Assembly (NCBI GenBank): GCA_902493545.1 | Contig: CABUQI010000061.1 | Location: forward strand, 1-7,657 | Direction: 5' to 3' | DNA from: an uncultured Collinsella sp. | Lineage (GTDB): Bacteria; Actinomycetota; Coriobacteriia; Coriobacteriales; Coriobacteriaceae | DNA: 7,657 nucleotides | Shown here: positions 1 to 5,494 of the stretch, one piece after another | How positions within the stretch are numbered: position 1 is the first letter of the stretch | Layout: each line of letters starts with the position of its first letter | Made by a program: the position numbers and the translations under genes | The notes under the pieces: generated by a model | Told to the model about the DNA's origin: nothing | What the model saw: the letters and a program-made list of their open reading frames with translations, nothing else | The model's database searches: none

Positions 1-210
1 GACTACACCATCATGGCGATGGTGGAGGAGGGCCTAGGCGTGAGCATGCTCTATCGTCGTACTGTGGAGGGCATGCGAGCCGATATTCGTGTGCGGCCCA
101 TCGTGCATGCCCCCTCGCGCGACGTGGTGGCCGCCTGGCGCAGCTGGGATACCATGCCCATCGCCACGAGGCGCTTTATCGACTATATGAGCTCGCATAT
201 TGTCAATTAA
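1..210 (+). CDS. LysR-type transcriptional regulator, C-terminal fragment
   Basis: This is the last 69 codons of a gene that begins before the window; the frame is open from base 1 to the TAA at 208-210. The residues fit the end of a LysR substrate-binding domain: an early TIMAMVEEGLGVSML segment (the usual 'VxxGxGVS' strand and helix of the effector domain), then a strand ending in RPI, and a final helix with RRFIDYM, typical of the C-terminus. The DNA-binding helix-turn-helix lies outside the window. The family consists of cytoplasmic activators or repressors that respond to a small ligand. The gene converges on the MATE transporter with only 27 bp between stops. LysR genes usually control divergent neighbours, so its target is more likely upstream, outside the window, than the transporter. 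The ligand cannot be inferred. Confidence 0.8.
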   Translation, partial: DYTIMAMVEEGLGVSMLYRRTVEGMRADIRVRPIVHAPSRDVVAAWRSWDTMPIATRRFIDYMSSHIVN

Positions 211-237
211 TGACTGGCGTGGCGTTGAGTGCGGTGT

Positions 238-1620
238 TTAGCGGGCTGTCGCTTTGGCTTTGGTGGCGCGATAGGTGCGTGCCGGGTGGCAGAGCAATAC
301 CGCCACGACCATAAAGAATGCCGTGGTGCCCAGGCTGATGGGGTAGACCATCATGATGTTCGCAAAGGTGCGGAAGTGCGGGAACACGCAGAACACCCAA
401 TAGAAGCGGATGCCGCAGACGCAGATCATGGTGATGAGGGCGGGCATGAGCGAGATACCAAAGCCGCGCAGGTAGCCTGACATGTTTTCGTAGAACATGC
501 TAAAGGCGTACGCCGGGAAGATCGAACATACGCGGATATAGCCGATCGAGACGATGTTGGGATCGCTGTTGAACAGCGACAAGATCTCGCGCCCCAGGCC
601 GACAATAACGATAATCGTGGTGAGTGCAACGATACCGCCTTCGACCAGGCAGACCTTAAGGGTCTTGGTGCAACGGTCGATCTGACGCGCGCCGTGGTTT
701 TGTCCCACAAAGGTGGTGCAGGCCTGGCTAAAGCTGTTGAGCAGGTTGTAGCACACGTACTCCAGGCTCATGGCGGCGCTCGATGCCGCCATGACCTCGG
801 TGCCCAGGCTGTTGATGGCAGACTGGATGATGATGTTGGCGACGGCAAAGACGGCGCTTTGGATGCCGGCGGGCAGGCCGATCTTGACGATGCGCTTGAG
901 GGCGACGGGGTCGATAGCCAGGTCGCGTAGGGTGACGCGGACGACGGAGTCGGTCTTGAGCAGGCGGATAAAGAGTGTAGCGGCACTGACGGTGTAGGCG
1001 ATGGCGGTGGCGATGGCGACGCCCGCGACGCCCCAGTGGAGTACGGGGACAAAGATGAGATCCAGGCCAATGTTGAGGACGGTGGACACGGCAAGCGCCT
1101 GCAGCGGCATGCGAGTGATGCCGACGGAGCGGAAGATCGCGGCCTCAAAGTTGTAGAGCAAGATCGAGGGCATGCTAAGCAAAAAGACGCGCAGGTAGAG
1201 CGAAGCGAGCGGCATGGTTTCGGCGGGAACGTTGAGGGCGGCGAGCATGGGCTCGGCAAAGATCTCGCCCAGCGCGATGACGACAAAGCCCACGAGCGCC
1301 ATTAAAATCGAGGTATGGACGGCGCGTTTGACCATGTTCTGATCGTTGCGGCCGATAGCGTTGGCGATGACCACGTTGGAGCCAAGCGATATGCCAATAA
1401 ACAGGTTGAGCATAAGACTGGTAAGCGGAACATTGGAGCCGACCGCCGCCATGGCGAGGGTTCCCTGGTCGCCCGAGAAGTTACCGATGATGACCGTGGC
1501 GATGAGGTTCGATAGCTGCTCCAAGATGCTCGTGGCGGCCACGGGGAAGGCGAACAGGGGAATATTGCGCCACAGCGAGCCGGTTGTCATGTCAATGTGC
1601 TTAGATGCGGTATCAGCCAT
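238..1620 (-). CDS. MATE-family multidrug/cation antiporter
   Basis: A 460-residue integral membrane protein, the usual length for MATE exporters, which move organic cations and drugs out of the cell using a Na+ or H+ gradient. The two homologous halves of the fold are visible. The first half has the early helix with Pro26, the LAMAAVGSN segment near 55-63, IANAIGRND at 85-93, and the stretch from FRSVGITRMPLQ (163-174) through VLNIGLDLIF to GVAGVAIATAIA (197-208). The second half repeats this with GLPAGIQ at 248-254, GQNHGA at 306-311 and YLRGFG at 383-388. About twelve hydrophobic helices are expected, with a basic tail (RATKAKATAR). The ATG at 1620 is preceded by a weak GAGAG-type ribosome site. 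Upstream lies the large inverted repeat and then divergent rlmA. The substrate is not predictable from sequence; the family call is firm. Confidence 0.93.
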   Translation of the reverse strand: MADTASKHIDMTTGSLWRNIPLFAFPVAATSILEQLSNLIATVIIGNFSGDQGTLAMAAVGSNVPLTSLMLNLFIGISLGSNVVIANAIGRNDQNMVKRAVHTSILMALVGFVVIALGEIFAEPMLAALNVPAETMPLASLYLRVFLLSMPSILLYNFEAAIFRSVGITRMPLQALAVSTVLNIGLDLIFVPVLHWGVAGVAIATAIAYTVSAATLFIRLLKTDSVVRVTLRDLAIDPVALKRIVKIGLPAGIQSAVFAVANIIIQSAINSLGTEVMAASSAAMSLEYVCYNLLNSFSQACTTFVGQNHGARQIDRCTKTLKVCLVEGGIVALTTIIVIVGLGREILSLFNSDPNIVSIGYIRVCSIFPAYAFSMFYENMSGYLRGFGISLMPALITMICVCGIRFYWVFCVFPHFRTFANIMMVYPISLGTTAFFMVVAVLLCHPARTYRATKAKATAR

Positions 1621-1681
1621 ACGCTCTCAATCTCTAACATGCTCTTTCGTGCTTATTTGCGCAGACGATGATACTCCTAAT

Positions 1682-1742
1682 CGACTAGTCATTGGGGACG
1701 TTCTTAAACGACTAGTCATTTAAGAACGTCCCCAATGACTAG
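1682..1742. repeat. Perfect 24-bp inverted repeat with embedded 12-bp direct repeat
   Basis: Arms at 1685-1708 and 1719-1742 are exact reverse complements over 24 bp with a 10-nt loop. The 12-mer CGACTAGTCATT occurs at both 1682-1693 and 1709-1720, so the loop repeats the outer flank, and the 8-bp palindrome GACTAGTC sits at each of these places. The arm contains TTGGGGACGTTC. There is no T-tract after either arm, so it does not look like a simple terminator. It lies between the divergent MATE and rlmA genes and runs up to the likely rlmA promoter. It could be a dispersed REP-like or miniature element, or an operator or cruciform affecting both genes. Confidence 0.9.
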
Positions 1743-1763
1743 GTGGGGAAGGCGTGCGACAAT
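1735..1763 (+). promoter_or_regulatory. Candidate promoter of rlmA
   Basis: ATGACT (1735-1740, four of six to TTGACA) and GACAAT (1758-1763, four of six to TATAAT) are separated by exactly 17 bp. A TGC directly before GACAAT gives an extended -10. The -35 falls inside the right arm of the inverted repeat, so a protein or cruciform at the repeat would interfere with it. Weak match; predicted only. Confidence 0.3.
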
Positions 1764-1798
1764 GGTGGGCGTTGTGTTGTTCGCGCTAAGGAGTTGCC

Positions 1799-2611
1799 AT
1801 GTTGTTGTGTCCCGTTTGCCATGAGCCGTTGGCGGACAATGAGCGCGGTGCTGCATGCGCGGGCGGACACCGGTTTGACCGTGCGCGCGAGGGCTATCTA
1901 TACCTCCTACGCTCGTCCAAGAGCGGCGACTCCATGGGCGATCCCAAGTCGCAGGCACGCAGCCGTCGCGACTTTCTGAACCGCGGTTACTATGCGCCGT
2001 TGCGCGATGCGATGGTCGGGCTGGTGCGCAAGCAGGTGTCTGGGCGTGCTGCATCTACGAGCAGTCCCATGTCGCTGCTCGATATTTGCTGCGGCGAGGG
2101 CTATTACACGAGTGCCATGGGCGCGGTGCCGGGCGTGGATGCCTACGGTTTCGACCTGGGCAAGGAGATGGTGCGCCTGGCCGCCAAGCGCGGCGATGCG
2201 ACCTATTTTGTGGCCAACATGAAGGATATCCCCGTGGCCGATGGCGCCTTCGATATGGTAACCGAGCTCTTTGCCCCCTTTAACGAACGCGAGTTTGCCC
2301 GAGTGCTGGCGCCGGAGGGTTCGCTCTACACCGTGGTGCCGGGTGCCCGCCATCTGTTTGGGCTTAAGGAAGTGCTCTACGATACTCCGTACCTTAACGA
2401 CGAGAAGCTGCCGCAGACCACCGAGCTCGAGTTGGTCGGAACGCAGCGGGCGTCTGCGAATATTACGCTTCAGACCCAGGCCGACATCGAGGCGTTGTTC
2501 CAGATGACGCCGTACTACTACCGCACACGCCCTGCCGACAAAGAACGCCTGGCAAATTTGGACACCCTTCAAACCGATATCGACTTCATCATCGCCGAGT
2601 ACCGCCACTGA
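1799..2611 (+). CDS. rlmA: 23S rRNA (guanine-N1)-methyltransferase, RlmA family
   Basis: A 270-residue protein, the same size as characterised RlmA enzymes, which use S-adenosylmethionine to methylate N1 of a guanine in helix 35 of 23S rRNA, at the peptide exit tunnel. Family knowledge: RlmAI modifies G745 and RlmAII, common in Gram-positives, modifies G748 and can affect tylosin-type macrolides. An N-terminal zinc finger is visible with C4, C7, C20 and H24 (CPVC then CAGGHRFD). A conserved linker follows with GDSMGD and FLNRGYYAPLRD (59-70). The SAM pocket is LDICCGEGYYT (94-104), with acidic D119 in GFDLGKEM. Family signatures LFAP (157-160) and PGARHL (181-186) close the catalytic domain, and QMTPYYYR (235-242) is also typical. 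The start is ATG with AAGGAG at 1788-1793, 5 nt upstream. The leader GCTAAGGAGT is the same as that of rsmJ downstream. Whether the target is G745 or G748 cannot be decided here. Confidence 0.93.
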   Translation: MLLCPVCHEPLADNERGAACAGGHRFDRAREGYLYLLRSSKSGDSMGDPKSQARSRRDFLNRGYYAPLRDAMVGLVRKQVSGRAASTSSPMSLLDICCGEGYYTSAMGAVPGVDAYGFDLGKEMVRLAAKRGDATYFVANMKDIPVADGAFDMVTELFAPFNEREFARVLAPEGSLYTVVPGARHLFGLKEVLYDTPYLNDEKLPQTTELELVGTQRASANITLQTQADIEALFQMTPYYYRTRPADKERLANLDTLQTDIDFIIAEYRH

Positions 2612-2622
2612 CCTGCCAAAAA

Positions 2623-2654
2623 GGGACAGGTTTATTTTGGTAGGTTTTATCTGG
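2623..2654 (+). repeat. GGGAC/GGTAGG dispersed repeat, copy 1
   Basis: GGGAC at 2623-2627 is followed 15 nt later (start to start) by TGGTAGGTTTT at 2638-2648 and then CTGG. The same two blocks with the same 15-nt offset recur at 7505-7534. Both copies lie directly after the stop codon of a + strand gene. The part between the blocks is diverged. Origin and function are unknown. Confidence 0.45.
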
Positions 2655-2662
2655 ACAAACGT

Positions 2663-2700
2663 AAAGGGCCGACCACGTTGCTGCGCGATCGGCCCTTTTT
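2663..2700 (+). terminator. Rho-independent terminator after rlmA
   Basis: Arms AAAGGGCCGA (2663-2672) and TCGGCCCTTT (2689-2698) pair perfectly over 10 bp around a 16-nt loop and run into a T5 tract ending at 2700. It lies 52 bp after the rlmA stop, between convergent genes. On the opposite strand only three Ts follow the stem, so it may act weakly for the membrane-protein gene too. Confidence 0.85.
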
Positions 2701-2736
2701 AGTTGCTTGGCTGCAGAGGTTATGAGAAGCGAGCGC

Positions 2737-3138
2737 TTATAGGCGGTCCTTGTTCTCGGCCTTAACGGCGTGTGCCTGCTGAACAAAGAACAGGTCGTAC
2801 ACCACGATGACAAAGGCGCCATAGTTGATGGCATCGCCGCCAAACGCGGGAAGCGTGAGCACCGCTTGGGCAAGCGTGGCGACCGCGGCAACAATACCGA
2901 GCTTAAACGCGCCGTCCACCTGCGAAGGCTTGTTGGCGCCCTTGATACCGGCGACGCCTGCGGCAAGGTCGACGAGACCCTTGGCGATAAGCACGACCGC
3001 TGCGAGCGTGGCGTACGAACCGTACGTGGAACCGAGACCGCCCGTGGCGATACCGACGCCGGCGGTGACGAGGCTGGCGATGCCCAAAACAAAGTAGATG
3101 AGAGCAAGGATTTTGAGAGTCTTGCGAGTGAAGCTCAT
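2737..3138 (-). CDS. Small four-helix membrane protein of unknown function
   Basis: A 133-residue hydrophobic protein I do not recognise. Four membrane segments are apparent, roughly at 9-31, 43-65, 77-97 and 104-121. A short basic N-terminus (MSFTRKTLK) precedes them and a charged tail (KAENKDRL) follows. Segments 1 and 2 are rich in Gly and Ala (GIASLVTAGVGIATGG, then LVDLAAGVAGIKG), which suggests tight helix packing. No catalytic motif is seen. The ATG at 3138 is chosen because AAAGGA (3145-3150 on this strand) sits 6 nt before it; an in-frame ATG at 3207 would add 23 residues but overlaps the likely -10 box. It is convergent with rlmA and divergent from the 47-codon gene. It is probably a conserved membrane protein of the lineage; function not inferred. 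Confidence 0.8.
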   Translation of the reverse strand: MSFTRKTLKILALIYFVLGIASLVTAGVGIATGGLGSTYGSYATLAAVVLIAKGLVDLAAGVAGIKGANKPSQVDGAFKLGIVAAVATLAQAVLTLPAFGGDAINYGAFVIVVYDLFFVQQAHAVKAENKDRL

Positions 3139-3179
3139 GGCTGGTCCTTTCGATACGAGTACGCCAACTTGGCGCACCC

Positions 3180-3211
3180 AATGTGCTGCACATATGGTGA
3201 AGCACATTATA
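3180..3211 (-). promoter_or_regulatory. Candidate -10 box overlapped by an inverted-repeat operator
   Basis: A perfect TATAAT lies on the minus strand at 3206-3211, pointing at the membrane-protein gene, although no good -35 is seen 16-18 bp upstream. Arms AATGTGCT (3180-3187) and AGCACATT (3201-3208) form an exact 8-bp inverted repeat with a 13-bp spacer. The repeat overlaps the -10 and the expected start of transcription, the usual position of a repressor site. Confidence 0.4.
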
Positions 3212-3366
3212 GTTCAACGCGGCGATGCATGCGCCTGAAAGCGTCTCTTGCCTGCACGGTCCAACCTTTCAAAAAGGAAAGCCAGCTGTAAGGCAAATCG
3301 ATGGCAGCCCATGTGCGGCGCTGCGATGATGAGGCCGTAACAAGGAGCTGGTCTCAAGGAGGAGTC

Positions 3367-3510
3367 ATGATGTACGGAGCAGGGCAAGTGCGTGAGCCGC
3401 GGTCGTTGGGAAGGCGCATGGGTGATTCCGTGATCGCTGCTGTGTGCACGGGATTGATGGCGGTGCTTTGCATTGGGATGCTGTGGGCCATGTCGCATGT
3501 GGGACAATAG
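3367..3510 (+). CDS. 47-residue single-pass membrane peptide
   Basis: A short gene supported mainly by a very strong ribosome site: AAGGAGG at 3356-3362 lies 4 nt before ATG 3367 and 7 nt before a second ATG at 3370, which may be the true start. The product begins with a polar, basic stretch (residues 1-20, with RSLGRRMGD) and continues with one hydrophobic helix at about 21-42 (SVIAAVCTGLMAVLCIGMLW), with the inside-positive arrangement expected for an N-in, C-out helix. It stops 63 bp before rsmJ on the same strand, so the two could be co-transcribed. The upstream spacer holds weak hairpins (TTGCCT 3248-3253 with AGGCAA 3291-3296) but no clear promoter. I do not recognise a family. Confidence 0.65.
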   Translation: MMYGAGQVREPRSLGRRMGDSVIAAVCTGLMAVLCIGMLWAMSHVGQ

Positions 3511-3573
3511 CGGACGGTTGGGTGCTGACATAAACGGCGCTCACGTATTCGTTTTGCTTGCTAAGGAGTACCC

Positions 3574-4278
3574 ATGGGCGTCGTCGATCCCTTTTCTGTT
3601 GCTCGGGCCGCGGGGCTCGAGCTCGTGCGGAAGTCCGAGGGCCTCACGCTCACCGACGGCATGATGGAGTTGCGTGCCGATTTTGGCTGCATGCTTCCGC
3701 GGCTCAAACAGGGTCGTCTGCAGCAAGAGCTGCTGGTAAAGGCTGCGCGCGCAAAAGGCATTGAGTGCCCATGGGCGATTGATGCCACGGCGGGCTTTGG
3801 CGAGGATTCGCTGCTGCTGGCGGCAGCGGGCTTTACCGTCGATCTGTATGAACAGGATTGCGTGATTGCGGCGCTCCTCAAGGATGCCTTGGATCGCGCG
3901 GCGGATGATCCGGCGCTTGCGGTTGCCGTGGCTCGCATGCGCCTTCATTCGGGCGAGGACAGCATTGCCGGCCTTCGCCATGTAGCTGAGCTGATCGGTC
4001 AGGGCGAGCTTGCCGCTCCCGACGTGGTGTATCTGGACCCCATGTTTCCCGAGCGCACCAAGAGCGCGGCGGTGAAAAAGAAGTTCCAACTCTTGCACCA
4101 TTTGGAACAGCCGTGTGCCGATGAGGAGGCGCTGGTCCAGGCAGCGCTTGCGGCGCGCCCGCGCAAGGTCGTTATCAAGCGGCCGGTGAAGGGCCCACTG
4201 CTTGCCGGCGTTAAGCCGAGCTATCAACTTGCGGGCAAGGCCGTTCGTTACGATGTTTTGGTGCCGCCGCGCCCGTAG
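3574..4278 (+). CDS. rsmJ: 16S rRNA (guanine-N2)-methyltransferase, RsmJ family
   Basis: A 234-residue class I SAM-dependent methyltransferase with the signature blocks of E. coli RsmJ (about 250 residues), which adds a methyl group to N2 of G1516 in helix 45 of 16S rRNA. The SAM pocket is DATAGFGED at 70-78. E93 ends the next strand in the position expected to bind the ribose, followed by VIAALLKDAL (97-106), close to the E. coli VAALLDDGL. The catalytic block is VYLDPMFPERTKSA at 152-165, then KKK. The last part, VVIKRPVKGPLLAGVKPS (199-216) and GKAVRYDV (221-228), also matches the family. The N-terminal 50 residues are shorter than in E. coli. The start is ATG with AAGGAG at 3563-3568, 5 nt upstream. 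No terminator is visible in the 48 bp before the convergent zinc-finger gene. The family call is strong; the exact base in this organism is inferred. Confidence 0.9.
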   Translation: MGVVDPFSVARAAGLELVRKSEGLTLTDGMMELRADFGCMLPRLKQGRLQQELLVKAARAKGIECPWAIDATAGFGEDSLLLAAAGFTVDLYEQDCVIAALLKDALDRAADDPALAVAVARMRLHSGEDSIAGLRHVAELIGQGELAAPDVVYLDPMFPERTKSAAVKKKFQLLHHLEQPCADEEALVQAALAARPRKVVIKRPVKGPLLAGVKPSYQLAGKAVRYDVLVPPRP

Positions 4279-4326
4279 CTTGCGTGCGATGGCTGGCGCT
4301 CCGTCAATGCCGTGCCGATGCGGCGC

Positions 4327-4623
4327 CTATTTCCAAGGGTGCGACGTCAAGTGCCAGCCGCCGCAGTATTCGCATTTGTAGCAGGCCAGCCCGCGGCGTC
4401 CGCGGTTTTCGCAGTCGGCCATAACGGCCTCGGCCTCGGCGCGCGTGTCGTAACGGTTTTTGCGTTCGCACGACTTGTAGCGCCAGGCTTCATCGCGCTC
4501 GGCGTCCAGGGCGTCGCGGCGCTCGTCCTCGCGCGCAAACAGGTCGCTCATATCGCCGCCGGTGGCAGCGCTCAAAAACTCGCTTTTGGCCTTTGACCAG
4601 GCGGCTCGCTTTTTGCTTCCCAT
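4327..4623 (-). CDS. Small basic protein with C-terminal zinc-finger-like motif
   Basis: A 98-residue charged protein. The C-terminus has CYKCEYCGGWHLTSH at 81-95: C84 and C87 as CxxC, then H91 and H95 as possible metal ligands. An upstream block, SCERKNRYDTRAEAEA (51-66), gives C52 as another possible ligand. Small proteins with the pattern 'K..Y.t..eA ... Y.C..CggWHlT' are common in actinobacteria and their phages, generally without assigned function. The N-terminal half (KKRAAWSKAKSEF, then REDERRDALDAERDEAW) is helical and highly charged. The ATG at 4623 is preferred; AAGG lies about 11 nt upstream. A TTG at 4644 would add seven residues but lacks a ribosome site. It is divergent from the GNAT gene across a 74-bp spacer. 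Nucleic-acid binding is plausible but unproven. Confidence 0.75.
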   Translation of the reverse strand: MGSKKRAAWSKAKSEFLSAATGGDMSDLFAREDERRDALDAERDEAWRYKSCERKNRYDTRAEAEAVMADCENRGRRGLACYKCEYCGGWHLTSHPWK

Positions 4624-4647
4624 CTGCTTCGCGCCCTTCTCCAAACG

Positions 4648-4679
4648 TTGGTATCATTGCTCAATCAAAGTGATACCAA
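4648..4679. promoter_or_regulatory. 9-bp inverted repeat between divergent genes, possible operator
   Basis: TTGGTATCA (4648-4656) and TGATACCAA (4671-4679) are exact reverse complements with a 14-bp spacer. The half-site centres are 23 bp apart, about two helical turns, so a dimer could contact one face. It is central in the spacer between the zinc-finger and GNAT genes and would overlap either promoter. The TTGGTAT core recurs at the right end of the window. Confidence 0.5.
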
Positions 4680-4697
4680 TAAACGTGAGGTCGCCGC

Positions 4698-5189
4698 GTG
4701 ATGATCAGAAAAACCCTCGATACCGACATTCCCGCCGTCATGGCTATCTATGACACGGCCCGCGCCTTTATGCGCGCGCATGGCAACGCCACGCAGTGGC
4801 CCGAGGGCACGCCTTCTGCCGAGCAGCTGGCTGCCGATACCGCCGCCGGTGGCAGCTATGTGTGTGAAGTCGACGGTCGCGTGGTGGCGACGTTTGCCAT
4901 TTTACCGGGCCCGGACGAGTGCTATGACGTAATTGAGGGCGGTCAATGGCGCAGCGACACTCCATACGCCGTGCTGCACCGTGTGGCGTCCGATGGCACC
5001 GTGCACGGTATCGCGGCTGCGATGTTTGCCTTTGCCAAGGAGCGTGCCGATCACCTGCGAATCGACACGCATCAGGACAACCTGCCCATGCAGGGGGCGA
5101 GCATCAAGGCGGGGTTTGAGCGCGCCGGCGTCGTGTATGTGTCAGACGGCACGCCGCGTGTTGCGTTCGACTGGCTGCGCGAGGCATAA
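4698..5189 (+). CDS. GNAT-family N-acetyltransferase
   Basis: A 163-residue single-domain GNAT enzyme, which transfers an acetyl group from acetyl-CoA to an amine. The fold is readable in order: MIRKTLDTDIPAVMAIYDTAR (N-terminal strand and helix), MRAHGNATQWPEG (25-37, characteristic of this subfamily), a central strand YVCEVDGRVVATFAIL (54-69), and motif A at LHRVASDGTVHGIAAAMFAFA (93-113), which contains the acetyl-CoA pyrophosphate loop. The last part, LRIDTHQDNLPMQGASIKAGFERAGVVYV (120-148), is the usual motif B region. GTG 4698 is taken as start because GAGG at 4687-4690 is 7 nt upstream; ATG 4701 is the alternative and differs by one residue. The substrate (protein, antibiotic or small amine) cannot be read from sequence. 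A strong terminator follows, so it is probably a single-gene unit. Confidence 0.9.
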   Translation: MMIRKTLDTDIPAVMAIYDTARAFMRAHGNATQWPEGTPSAEQLAADTAAGGSYVCEVDGRVVATFAILPGPDECYDVIEGGQWRSDTPYAVLHRVASDGTVHGIAAAMFAFAKERADHLRIDTHQDNLPMQGASIKAGFERAGVVYVSDGTPRVAFDWLREA

Positions 5190-5223
5190 GAGCGAGGGCG
5201 CGTATCAACAATTCGCACGAACG

Positions 5224-5250
5224 AAAATGGCCCCGAGTGGGGCCATTTTT
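5224..5250 (+). terminator. Rho-independent terminator after the GNAT gene
   Basis: An 11-bp perfect stem, AAAATGGCCCC (5224-5234) with GGGGCCATTTT (5239-5249), around a GAGT tetraloop, ending in T5. The A-run on the left arm makes it workable in both directions. It separates the GNAT gene from the GTPase region. Confidence 0.9.
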
Positions 5251-5283
5251 GGCAAAACGCGTTGTTGTGGGGCTCGCGTTGTT

Positions 5284-5419
5284 ATCGCCCCAGATGAGCC
5301 CGGGCAGACAAAAAGGGGAGGTGCCGGCTTTCGCAAGGCGCGAACCTACGAAAATCGCCGCGCGGCAACGCGGGGCGATGAGCTCGGTCGGGGGATAGGG
5401 CCCGCTTCGCCCGCCGGCC
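5284..5419 (+). other. Structured, gene-free stretch before the TetM-like gene (possible leader or small RNA)
   Basis: Three successive hairpins can be drawn: AGGT/ACCT closing 5319-5347; an 11-bp stem (one G-G mismatch) at 5354-5364 and 5369-5379 with a GCAA loop, a GNRA tetraloop on the + strand; and a longer imperfect stem at 5386-5419 (GGTCGG with CCGGCC). ATCGCCCC at 5284-5291 can also pair with GGGGCGAT at 5372-5379, competing with the second hairpin. No known riboswitch consensus, SRP RNA, tmRNA, RNase P or T-box motif is seen. The rest of the 305-bp spacer holds the terminator and possible promoters only. GC-rich sequence folds easily, so this is tentative. Confidence 0.4.
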
Positions 5420-5434
5420 CGTAAATTGTATCAT
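5406..5434 (+). promoter_or_regulatory. Candidate promoter of the TetM-like gene
   Basis: TATCAT at 5429-5434 (five of six to TATAAT) has TTCGCC (5406-5411) 17 bp upstream, a poor -35. If used, the mRNA starts near 5441 and the hairpins upstream would not be in its leader. Predicted only. Confidence 0.3.
5425..5433 (-). promoter_or_regulatory. Candidate extended -10 promoter on the opposite strand
   Basis: On the minus strand TGATACAAT gives TGn followed by TACAAT (five of six to TATAAT), a standard extended -10. It overlaps the + strand candidate at 5429-5434 and would transcribe the hairpin region leftward, away from the GTPase gene; T5 at 5314-5310 is a possible stop. No -35 of quality is seen. 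Confidence 0.25.
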
Positions 5435-5494
5435 CCAGTGTGGAGCGTGAACGCCCGTTGCCGCGTGCGATGGGCTTGTAATAAAAGGAGAGCC

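Noticed and set aside
1685..1742. Reading the long hairpin as a Rho-independent terminator
   Set aside because: No T-tract follows on either strand and it lies between the 5' ends of two divergent genes, where nothing needs terminating.
1907..2608. A 233-codon minus-strand frame opposite rlmA
   Set aside because: The + strand encodes RlmA end to end with all family motifs; the antisense frame has no recognisable domain and no ribosome site.
3139..3207. In-frame ATG at 3207 for the membrane protein
   Set aside because: It overlaps the likely -10 box and has no ribosome site; ATG 3138 has AAAGGA 6 nt upstream and starts with a typical basic stretch before the first helix.
5284..5419. SRP RNA, tmRNA, RNase P RNA, T-box or known riboswitch
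   Set aside because: I looked on both strands for the conserved cores of these families and found none; only generic hairpins remain.
5426..5494. In-frame 23-residue N-terminal extension of the GTPase from a TTG codon
   Set aside because: The extension has no similarity to the family, lies across the likely promoter, and AAAGGAG sits properly before ATG 5495.
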